Below, piece by piece: positions 1-5,206 of a stretch of 5,505 bases of DNA. The notes below the pieces were generated by a model. The model had not been told where the DNA came from and searched no databases. It saw nothing but the letters and a program-made list of their open reading frames with translations. Positions within the stretch are counted from its first letter, which is position 1, and every line of letters begins with the position of its first letter. A program made the translations under genes and the position numbers. Origin of the DNA: Streptomycetaceae bacterium (lineage in GTDB: Bacteria > Actinomycetota > Actinomycetes > Nanopelagicales > Nanopelagicaceae); the NCBI GenBank assembly GCA_027490415.1, contig JAIXYD010000117.1:1-5505 (forward strand), written 5' to 3'.

Positions 1-164
1 ATGATCGCACCTTCTGCGCGTGCAATTACGGCAGGAAAGGCCATACCGATGCCGGCAGATACTGCTTCTTTTCGTCGGGCCAGCGCCTGGGCTGATTTTG
101 GACCAGGAATTTCCGTTGCAATATGACGTGATTGCGGAAGCGGCTCGTGTGGATGTGAAGTCAT
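1..164 (-). CDS. gabT: 4-aminobutyrate aminotransferase (GabT-like), N-terminal part, cut by left edge
   Basis: This is the start of a minus-strand gene running off the left edge; 54 codons are visible. The protein begins MTSHPHEPLPQSRHIATEIP and carries EIPGPKS at residues 18-24, then a helix rich in R, K and A and the segment GIGMAFPAVIARAEGAI. This layout (R-H-x(3)-E-I-P-G-P-K-S, then a helix, then x-P-x-x-x-x-R-A-x-G) is how actinobacterial GabT class-III aminotransferases begin. GabT moves the amino group of GABA, or of 5-aminovalerate in some relatives, to 2-oxoglutarate using PLP in the cytoplasm. The PLP lysine and substrate residues lie outside the window. The ATG at 164 is preferred: the frame upstream meets a TGA about 19 codons earlier without another good start, and a TATGAT box lies 6 bases before it. 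It is divergent from the decarboxylase gene, which supports a role in amine or amino acid breakdown. Another omega-amino acid aminotransferase of the same class is possible. Confidence 0.78.
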   Translation of the reverse strand, partial: MTSHPHEPLPQSRHIATEIPGPKSAQALARRKEAVSAGIGMAFPAVIARAEGAI

Positions 165-170
165 AGGTAA

Positions 171-176
171 ATCATA
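171..176 (-). promoter_or_regulatory. -10 box of the gabT-like gene, leaderless promoter
   Basis: Read on the minus strand this is TATGAT, one base from the TATAAT consensus. Six bases (165-170) separate it from the gabT ATG, so transcription would begin at or next to the start codon. No Shine-Dalgarno sits at a useful distance; the nearest AAGG is about 15 bases upstream. No recognisable -35 hexamer is present at 16-18 bp spacing, which is common for actinobacterial promoters. The leaderless reading is inference from spacing. Confidence 0.55.
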
Positions 177-209
177 GAGCCTTGGGGAAAGTAGGGGTGG
201 CCGAGAAGT

Positions 210-215
210 TAGGCT
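210..215 (+). promoter_or_regulatory. -10 box of the decarboxylase gene, probable leaderless promoter
   Basis: TAGGCT matches the TAnnnT pattern and ends 7 bases before the ATG at 223, the spacing expected if the transcript starts at the ATG. The purine stretch GAGAAG (203-208) is 14 bases from the ATG, too far for a normal ribosome binding site. There is no clear -35. The box matches consensus less well than the TATGAT facing the other way. Confidence 0.4.
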
Positions 216-222
216 TGGTCAC

Positions 223-1662
223 ATGAGTTCAGGTGATCTTCGAAACATCGCACCGCTGCTTGATGCCTACCTCTCTTACTTCGAGCGCAAACGAAGCCCA
301 TTTACGGTTCCGGGTCATAAGCAAAATGCAGCACGCTTAGATGCTGGTTTAGGTGCTTTGGTTGATTCAGATATTCCACTTTATGGCGGACTCGATGAAA
401 TTAAGCTGACAAACAAAGTATTGGCACGCGCAGAGAAGCTTGCAGCAGATTTTTGGGGAGCAGACTTTGCGCGATTTTCAACTGGTGGATCCACCCATGC
501 AAACCAAGCCGTAATTCTCGCACTCGGAAAGCCTGGCGATAAAGTTGCTGTCAGTCGCACCGCGCATCGCTCAGTCTTAAGCGCACTTGTTTTGGCTGGG
601 CTAGAACCGTTGTGGCTCACACCCGAAATTGATAAAGCAACTGGTATTCCGCTTGGCATTCCCGTCAGTGAAGTAGAGAGAGTGCTTCCAGAAAAACCAA
701 TTGCCTTATTGCTCACTGAACCTGGATATCTCGGAACACTTTCGGATATCCGCTCACTAGTTGAACTGGCACATGCACACTCAATGCCGGTCATTATTGA
801 TGCAGCATGGGGTGGCCACTTCGGATTTCATGAAGGCTTACCAGCGCATGCATTACAGATGGGTGCAGATGCCTTGATTACAAGTGTTCACAAGGCTCTC
901 CCTGGCTATAGTGCATCTGCACTCTTGTTAGCGAAGACAAAGTTTTTGAGCGCACAACGACTTGAACAGAGTTTTGAGACCACACACACCACATCTCCAG
1001 CCGGTGCACCTCTCGCGTCAATCGATGCAACGCGAGCACTTTTACAAACTCGTGGAACCGAGTTGCTCGCCGATTTACTCAGCAATGTTGCTTACTTTAA
1101 GGAGAAGGTCCAAGCTGAATTTTCGCTACCGATTTTCCTTAACGCAAACGATTTTCCAGCTGGGCGTTTTGATCCAGCCAAGATAATTCTGAGAGCAAAC
1201 CAATTGGGAGCCTCCGGTGTAGCTATTGAAAGCGCTCTCGGCGAGCACGGAATTCGGGTTGAGATGGCAGATCAAGACACTGTTGTTTTCCTCGCGACTC
1301 TGGCGGATACGCGAGCAGACTTTGATGAGGTCGCTGATCTACTGATTGAAATCACCCGCTCTCAGCAAAGTGCACCGCGTCCTACTGCTACCGCACTGAG
1401 CTGGTCTATTGTTCCGACAATTGGCATCTCAATGCGTGATGCTTACTTCGCGTCCACAGAGATGGTTTCCGCCACAGATGCTGTTGGGCGAATTAGTGCA
1501 GATTTAATTGCACCCTATCCCCCAGGAGTTGCTGTTATCGCACCGGGAGAGATTTTGACCGAACAGATTGTGCAAGGACTATCTACCTCGCAGAAAGCGG
1601 GAGTGCGTATTGCCTACGCAACTGATCCAACTCTTGGAAAATTTCGGGTAGTAGTTAAGTAA
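223..1662 (+). CDS. Orn/Lys/Arg decarboxylase, short form, PLP-dependent
   Basis: This is a cytoplasmic fold-type-I PLP enzyme of the basic amino acid decarboxylase family, converting lysine, arginine or ornithine to cadaverine, agmatine or putrescine. At 479 residues it matches the short form (Bacillus SpeA/YaaO type) and lacks the N-terminal wing domain of the long enterobacterial enzymes. Visible motifs are PGHK at 30-33; STGGSTHANQ at 86-95, which binds cofactor phosphate; H115 in SRTAHRS, expected to stack on the PLP ring; LTEPGYLGTLSD around 164-175; D193 in DAAWGGHFGFH, expected to contact the pyridine nitrogen; and SVHKALPG at 221-228 with K224 as Schiff-base lysine. The C-terminal domain has GRISADLIAPYPPG at 422-435 followed by PGE. 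The segment DAAWG differs from the DEAHG I expect in SpeA-like relatives and is closer to the DSAW of long forms. Substrate cannot be told from sequence. The divergent gabT-like gene supports an amine-to-omega-amino-acid pathway. The stop codon abuts that of the next gene. Confidence 0.88.
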   Translation: MSSGDLRNIAPLLDAYLSYFERKRSPFTVPGHKQNAARLDAGLGALVDSDIPLYGGLDEIKLTNKVLARAEKLAADFWGADFARFSTGGSTHANQAVILALGKPGDKVAVSRTAHRSVLSALVLAGLEPLWLTPEIDKATGIPLGIPVSEVERVLPEKPIALLLTEPGYLGTLSDIRSLVELAHAHSMPVIIDAAWGGHFGFHEGLPAHALQMGADALITSVHKALPGYSASALLLAKTKFLSAQRLEQSFETTHTTSPAGAPLASIDATRALLQTRGTELLADLLSNVAYFKEKVQAEFSLPIFLNANDFPAGRFDPAKIILRANQLGASGVAIESALGEHGIRVEMADQDTVVFLATLADTRADFDEVADLLIEITRSQQSAPRPTATALSWSIVPTIGISMRDAYFASTEMVSATDAVGRISADLIAPYPPGVAVIAPGEILTEQIVQGLSTSQKAGVRIAYATDPTLGKFRVVVK

Positions 1663-1668
1663 TTACTT
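1657..1668. repeat. 12-bp perfect palindrome over two abutting stop codons
   Basis: AAGTAATTACTT is its own reverse complement, and its centre falls exactly between the decarboxylase TAA (1660-1662) and the dehydrogenase TAA (1663-1665, minus strand). It would fold only into a weak 4-bp stem with an AATT loop and has no following T-run, so it is not a convincing terminator. Part of the symmetry is forced by two facing TAA stops; the flanking AAG/CTT extends it. Confidence 0.6.
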
Positions 1669-2412
1669 TGTTCGGTGCACTTTGTGGTTTGCAGCTTGAG
1701 CAACCGGACGAATCACTAATGAATCTACATTGAAGTGTGATGGCAAAGTAACGCTCCACCTAATTGCTTCGGCTACATCCTCAGCCAATAGCGGTGCATC
1801 AACACCTTCATAAACCTTTGCTGCGCGATCGGCATCGCCAAAACGAATCTTTGCAAACTCTTCGGTCTTGACCATGCCTGGTGCAATCTCTGTCACCCGA
1901 ATAGGCAGACCATTAAGTTCAAGTCGCAAGGTACGAGCTAGCGAGGTTTCGGCATGCTTTGCAGCAACGTAACTTCCGCCATTTTCGTAAGCGACATGAC
2001 CGGCAGTTGAAGAGATGATCACAATGTGTCCATGTCCTAGCTTTTGCATAGCTGGGGTAAATGCCTTCACCATGCGTACCGTTCCAACGACATTGAGATC
2101 ATATGTCTTGCTCCAGATCGATGGATCTGAATCCAAAACAGTTGCAGCATCAAATGCTCCACCTGCACAATTAACTAACACTGAGACTTTATGTTCTGAT
2201 AAATCAGCAACTAACTGATCGACACTCGCTTGGTCAGTGATATCAAGATAGTGAGCGGTAATGGCGCTGTTCTCGGCAGCGAGTGCTTCAAGGCGATCGA
2301 TACGACGTGCACATGCAATAACCTCGTAACCGCTCTCCACTAATGCACGTACGGTTGCGGCACCGATTCCACTGCTTGCCCCTGTGACAATTGCACACTC
2401 GCGACTCGTCAT
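1663..2412 (-). CDS. Short-chain dehydrogenase/reductase, classical SDR, YdfG-like
   Basis: A 249-residue NAD(P)-dependent oxidoreductase with one Rossmann domain, the usual length for classical SDRs, cytoplasmic. Motifs: TGASSGIG at 10-17 (dinucleotide binding); ARR at 35-37 after the second strand, favouring NADP(H); D57 in LDITD; NCAGG at 81-85 (usual NNAGG); and the tetrad N107, S135, Y148, K152, with YVAAK as YxxxK. IAPGMVKTEEF (177-187) and the tail NVDSLVIRPVAQA resemble the YdfG branch, which oxidises 3-hydroxy acids and serine-type substrates. The true substrate is unknown, and many SDRs of this shape act on other small alcohols or aldehydes. ATG 2412 fits the family N-terminus, which begins just before the first strand. 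The gene lies 17 bp downstream of the alpha-glucosidase on the same strand, so co-transcription is likely, although no biochemical link to sugar breakdown is visible. Confidence 0.87.
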   Translation of the reverse strand: MTSRECAIVTGASSGIGAATVRALVESGYEVIACARRIDRLEALAAENSAITAHYLDITDQASVDQLVADLSEHKVSVLVNCAGGAFDAATVLDSDPSIWSKTYDLNVVGTVRMVKAFTPAMQKLGHGHIVIISSTAGHVAYENGGSYVAAKHAETSLARTLRLELNGLPIRVTEIAPGMVKTEEFAKIRFGDADRAAKVYEGVDAPLLAEDVAEAIRWSVTLPSHFNVDSLVIRPVAQAANHKVHRTK

Positions 2413-2429
2413 GAAAAAAACCTTAACAC
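2413..2429 (-). promoter_or_regulatory. Short leader between alpha-glucosidase and dehydrogenase, with ribosome binding site
   Basis: The minus-strand gap reads GTGTTAAGGTTTTTTTC before the dehydrogenase ATG. AAGG (2421-2424) lies 8 bases from the start codon and is a plausible weak Shine-Dalgarno, as expected for the second gene of an operon. A run of seven T (2414-2420) separates it from the ATG. Confidence 0.4.
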
Positions 2430-4070
2430 TTAGACTTTAAACCAGACGGTGGTTCCCGCAGGCAATGTGAAGTCTGAGATCGGAGCCGAGGAGTGAAGTA
2501 TCTCCTTCGCTTCAAATTTATGGGAGTAACCTCTGAAGTTGATCATGCAGTTCCAGCCACCTGGGCGTGAGAAATGAAGTACTTCCTTGTTCTTTGTCTC
2601 GTGCCACATGAGGAGCTCTTCACCTTGTAATTTCTTACGGAGGGCAAGTGCCTTGCGATAGATCTCAAGTGGCGAACCTTCTTTGCCATCTTGTTTCTCA
2701 ACATTTGTTTCTGCAAACCAAGTTGGTTGAGGAAGATGTGAACCTCCGCTGCCAAATCCATAGGAACTTCCGGTCGAGGCCCAAGGCAAAGGAACGCGAC
2801 AGCCATCGCGACCTTTTTCGGTATAAAGATTTCCAGCATAGGCCGGGTCTTGAATCTGATCATGCGGAATATCCGTGACCTCATGAAGTCCGAGTTCTTC
2901 ACCTTGATACATATATGTACATCCAGGGAGCGCCAGAATAAACATAGTCGCAGCTAGCGCTGCACGAGTGCCAGCTTCGCGATCTAGAGGATGAGTTTTG
3001 CCATCTGCAAGTAGCCATTTTTTCTCATCAACTATTGGGTGTAATCCATAACGCGTTGCATGACGAATCTTGTCGTGATTTGAAAGCACCCAGGTAGATG
3101 ATGAGTGGTTTTTATCAGCAATCTCGAGTGATTTCTTTACCGTGTCACGATAATCAGAAGGATCAAACTTGGCATCAAGGAATGCAAAGTTAAATGCCTG
3201 ACCTAGAGTTTTATCACTGGCATATAAAGGCATGCGCTCGATAGGAACATTTGCTTCAGCTACTGCCACTCGTGGTGGGTCGTATTCGTTGAAAACTTTG
3301 CGCCATTCGCGATACACATCAAAGAGTTCGGCGCGATCAAAGAAAACGCCCTTGCCATCAAGTCGAGGATTTTCATATCCAAGTGTTGGTTGACTACGCA
3401 GTGGTTCAGAGAGATCTTTCTTCATTGCATGCGCCACATCAACACGGAATCCATCCACGCCGCGATCAGCCCAGAAACGAAGCGTCTTGATGAAATCAGC
3501 TTCCACCTCTGGGTTATCCCAGTTGAGATCTGGTTGCTCTGGAGCAAAGAGATGGCAATACCACTGACCTGGTTTTCCATCTTTTTCGGTAATGCGTGTC
3601 CACGCTGATGGCGCAAAGTGTGAAGGCCAATCTGATGGAGGCAACTCTCCGTCTTTACCCTTACCGTCACGGAAAATATAGCGTGCGCGTTCTGGAGATC
3701 CTGGCTCTGAATTAAGAGCATCAATAAACCATTGGTGGAGATTCGAAGAGTGATTTGGAACGATATCTACAAATACGCGAATACCAGCTTCATGGAGGGC
3801 TGCCAACATCTCATCGAAATCTTCGAGTGTTCCAAGTTTTGGATCCACATTACGATAATCGTCAACGTCATAACCACCATCTGCAAGAGCCGATGGATAG
3901 AACGGACTGAGCCAGACTGCATCAAGTGAGAGCGATTTGAGATACGGAACTTGTGATGTGATGCCCTTGAGATCACCAATGCCATCACCGTTGGAATCCT
4001 TAAAACTCCGAGGGTAAATCTGATAGACCGCTGCCTGTCTCCACCAATTAGCATCTTTAGACAAGCTCAT
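2430..4070 (-). CDS. Alpha-glucosidase, glycoside hydrolase family 13
   Basis: This 546-residue (beta/alpha)8-barrel enzyme releases glucose from the non-reducing ends of alpha-linked oligosaccharides such as maltose or isomaltose types. The N-terminus WWRQAAVYQIYPRSF and the calcium-type loop DSNGDGIGD (25-33) are typical of the oligo-1,6-glucosidase/alpha-glucosidase branch. Conserved regions: VDIVPNHSS (101-109), GFRVDVAH (207-214) with nucleophile D211, AVAEANVP (269-276) with acid/base E272, and SNHDKIRHATRY (330-341) with transition-state stabiliser D333. A C-terminal beta domain follows from about residue 460 to a normal end. No signal peptide is seen, so it acts in the cytoplasm on imported sugars. 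V212 directly after the nucleophile is the residue type linked to alpha-1,6 activity in oligo-1,6-glucosidases, but related actinobacterial enzymes may share it, so linkage preference stays open. It is divergent from the SIS gene and is followed closely by the dehydrogenase. Confidence 0.93.
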   Translation of the reverse strand: MSLSKDANWWRQAAVYQIYPRSFKDSNGDGIGDLKGITSQVPYLKSLSLDAVWLSPFYPSALADGGYDVDDYRNVDPKLGTLEDFDEMLAALHEAGIRVFVDIVPNHSSNLHQWFIDALNSEPGSPERARYIFRDGKGKDGELPPSDWPSHFAPSAWTRITEKDGKPGQWYCHLFAPEQPDLNWDNPEVEADFIKTLRFWADRGVDGFRVDVAHAMKKDLSEPLRSQPTLGYENPRLDGKGVFFDRAELFDVYREWRKVFNEYDPPRVAVAEANVPIERMPLYASDKTLGQAFNFAFLDAKFDPSDYRDTVKKSLEIADKNHSSSTWVLSNHDKIRHATRYGLHPIVDEKKWLLADGKTHPLDREAGTRAALAATMFILALPGCTYMYQGEELGLHEVTDIPHDQIQDPAYAGNLYTEKGRDGCRVPLPWASTGSSYGFGSGGSHLPQPTWFAETNVEKQDGKEGSPLEIYRKALALRKKLQGEELLMWHETKNKEVLHFSRPGGWNCMINFRGYSHKFEAKEILHSSAPISDFTLPAGTTVWFKV

Positions 4071-4083
4071 CGAAATCTAACCC

Positions 4084-4112
4084 CCAATAATTTCGTCCAA
4101 TACTAGCCAATA
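4084..4112. repeat. Three CCAATA direct repeats upstream of the alpha-glucosidase gene
   Basis: CCAATA occurs at 4084-4089, 4097-4102 and 4107-4112, start-to-start steps of 13 and 10 bp. The first and third extend to CCAATAA. They cover the proposed alpha-glucosidase start of transcription and -10 box, where a repressor could act. The repeats are seen directly; a role in binding a regulator is inference. Confidence 0.5.
4100..4105 (-). promoter_or_regulatory. Candidate -10 box for the alpha-glucosidase/dehydrogenase operon
   Basis: On the minus strand this reads TAGTAT. It would give a leader of roughly 20 bases, with a GGGGG run (4081-4085) about 10 bases before the ATG at 4070 as a possible weak ribosome binding site. 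No convincing -35 is seen. A box closer to the ATG (TTAGAT, ending 4 bases before it) is the alternative but is badly spaced for a leaderless start. Confidence 0.3.
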
Positions 4113-4123
4113 AAGTGAGAGCA

Positions 4124-4131
4124 ATGGCCAT
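4124..4131. promoter_or_regulatory. Palindrome midway between the divergent promoters
   Basis: ATGGCCAT is a perfect 8-bp palindrome inside the 91-bp gap. It lies 18 bp from the minus-strand -10 box and 16 bp from the plus-strand one, so it covers the -35 position of both. Looser flanking symmetry (AGAGC on the left, GCCTCT on the right) is off by two bases. It could be a shared operator, but eight bases is short enough to be chance. Confidence 0.25.
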
Positions 4132-4147
4132 GCGCCTCTGGGCAAAG

Positions 4148-4153
4148 TAGAAT
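4148..4153 (+). promoter_or_regulatory. -10 box of the SIS gene, leaderless promoter
   Basis: TAGAAT differs from TATAAT at one position and ends 8 bases before the ATG at 4162. Nothing between them (AAGCAATT) resembles a Shine-Dalgarno, so a leaderless or nearly leaderless transcript is likely. This favours ATG 4162 over the later in-frame ATG at 4186. Confidence 0.5.
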
Positions 4154-4161
4154 AAGCAATT

Positions 4162-5196
4162 ATGAGCCTGAGCATAAAGACAACGATGTACAGCGAAATT
4201 CATGAATTTCCACGTGTCATCATCGACTCCTTAGCTCGCCTAAAGGCAGTGGAAGAAATCGCTGAAATTCTCAAATCTAAAGACTTTGCAACAGTGCAGG
4301 TGCTTGGACGCGGTACTTCTGGAAACGCATCCTTATTCCTAAAGTATCTCATTGAAGTGCGGTTAGGAATTCTCGTAGCCGATGCATCTCCTTCAACAAC
4401 TTCGATTTACAAATCACCGATAGCAATGCGCAACAACCTACTTATTGGCATGAGTCAGAGTGGAAAATCAACTGATCTTGTTGAGTTTGCGCGCACCGCA
4501 ATTGAAAGTGGCGCGTACTTTGTTGCGATGACAAATGATGCAACAAGTCCACTGGCGCAACTAGCTCATCATCACATTGATCTTGGAGTTGGCCCTGAAT
4601 TAGCCGTTGCTGCTACAAAGAGCTACTCATCCGAACTGCTACACGCACAACTCTTGGTAGCTGCCATGTTGAACCAGACTTCCCCAGCGAATTTGGCACA
4701 AGAATCTGAACGAGTGATTCAGGATGCAGACCTGAGAATTCAAAAAGCCACCGCGCTTGCCCATGCGCAGGACATTGTTGTTTTGGGACGTGGGTATTCA
4801 CTGGCTAATGCTTTAGAGCTCTCTCTTAAGATTAAGGAAACCTCCCTGATTAATGTTCCAGCAAACTCAACTGCTGAATATCTCCATGGACCAATTGCAG
4901 CACTCAAGGAAAGTTCTTCGGTGATATTCCTTGCTCCTTCAGGGCAGGACTACTCAGTGATTGCACCCACGGTTGATCGAGTCCGTGCCATCACCAAGAA
5001 TGTTTTCTGGATCGGTTCATCCGAGTACTGCGCCGAAGGGGAAACATTCCTCGGTGGATCTGAAATTGCTAACGAAAGTTACTCGTGCATTCTTGATTCG
5101 AGTGTCCTTCAGCTGCTTGCAAATCAACTTGCGGTTGCAAAAGGACTCAACCCTGATGCGCCTAAGGGCTTAAATAAAGTTACCCTCACACGCTAA
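4162..5196 (+). CDS. Double-SIS sugar-phosphate protein, GlmS-isomerase/NagB-II-like
   Basis: This 344-residue cytoplasmic protein has two SIS domains and corresponds to the isomerase half of GlmS without the glutaminase domain. Domain one has LGRGTSGNA (48-56), SQSG at 98-101 for sugar-phosphate binding, TNDATSPLA and AVAATKSY (148-155). Domain two has LGRGYS (208-213) and LKIKE (222-226). Aligning by eye to E. coli GlmS, E226, H242 in YLHGP and K339 in the tail LNKVTLTR match catalytic E488, H504 and K603, so the active site appears intact. Stand-alone proteins like this include NagB-II glucosamine-6-phosphate deaminases, giving fructose-6-phosphate and ammonia, which is my best guess. AgaS-type deaminases or fructosamine-phosphate deglycases are alternatives. 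The segment before the histidine (NVPANSTAEYLHGP) differs from the HAEA-type sequence of GlmS, so specificity is uncertain. It is divergent from the alpha-glucosidase, which suggests shared sugar regulation, and converges on ribH with a 1-bp gap. Confidence 0.85.
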   Translation: MSLSIKTTMYSEIHEFPRVIIDSLARLKAVEEIAEILKSKDFATVQVLGRGTSGNASLFLKYLIEVRLGILVADASPSTTSIYKSPIAMRNNLLIGMSQSGKSTDLVEFARTAIESGAYFVAMTNDATSPLAQLAHHHIDLGVGPELAVAATKSYSSELLHAQLLVAAMLNQTSPANLAQESERVIQDADLRIQKATALAHAQDIVVLGRGYSLANALELSLKIKETSLINVPANSTAEYLHGPIAALKESSSVIFLAPSGQDYSVIAPTVDRVRAITKNVFWIGSSEYCAEGETFLGGSEIANESYSCILDSSVLQLLANQLAVAKGLNPDAPKGLNKVTLTR

Positions 5197-5206
5197 TTTA
5201 TTTAGC
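5192..5206. terminator. Weak hairpin over the SIS/ribH stop codons
   Basis: GCTAA (5192-5196), a TTTAT loop and TTAGC (5202-5206) make a perfect 5-bp stem containing both facing TAA stops, followed on the plus strand by TTTA. The stem is short and AT-rich with no true T-run, so termination activity is doubtful; it is the only hairpin at this junction. Confidence 0.25.

Noticed and set aside
381..794. Open reading frame of 137 codons antisense to the decarboxylase
   Set aside because: It lies wholly inside a well-supported gene, its composition is rich in Ser and Thr as expected of a shadow frame, and it matches no family I know.
1604..1620. Hairpin TGCGTA-TTGCC-TACGCA near the 3' end of the decarboxylase gene
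   Set aside because: The 6-bp stem is within the coding sequence, encodes ordinary family residues and is not followed by a T-run, so it is not an intrinsic terminator.
2414..2454. Possible terminator after the alpha-glucosidase: AACCA/TGGTT stem (2440-2454) and a T-run (2414-2420) on the minus strand
   Set aside because: The stem has only 5 bp and sits about 19 bases from the T-run, so it lacks terminator geometry; co-transcription of the dehydrogenase is the simpler reading.
3422..4054. Overlapping frames of 95 and 100 codons on the minus strand and 65-72 codons on the plus strand inside the alpha-glucosidase gene
   Set aside because: All lie inside a complete GH13 gene with intact motifs and show no recognisable domain or start signal.
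4062..4170. Both divergent genes begin MSLS, with near-identical first nine bases (ATGAGCTTG and ATGAGCCTG)
   Set aside because: Similarity stops after four codons and short Met-Ser starts are common; it does not show a duplicated or inverted element.
4186..4188. Alternative ATG start for the SIS gene at Met9 (MYSEIHEF)
   Set aside because: Homologs often begin near this residue, so it is possible, but the TAGAAT box is spaced for ATG 4162 and no ribosome binding site precedes the later ATG.
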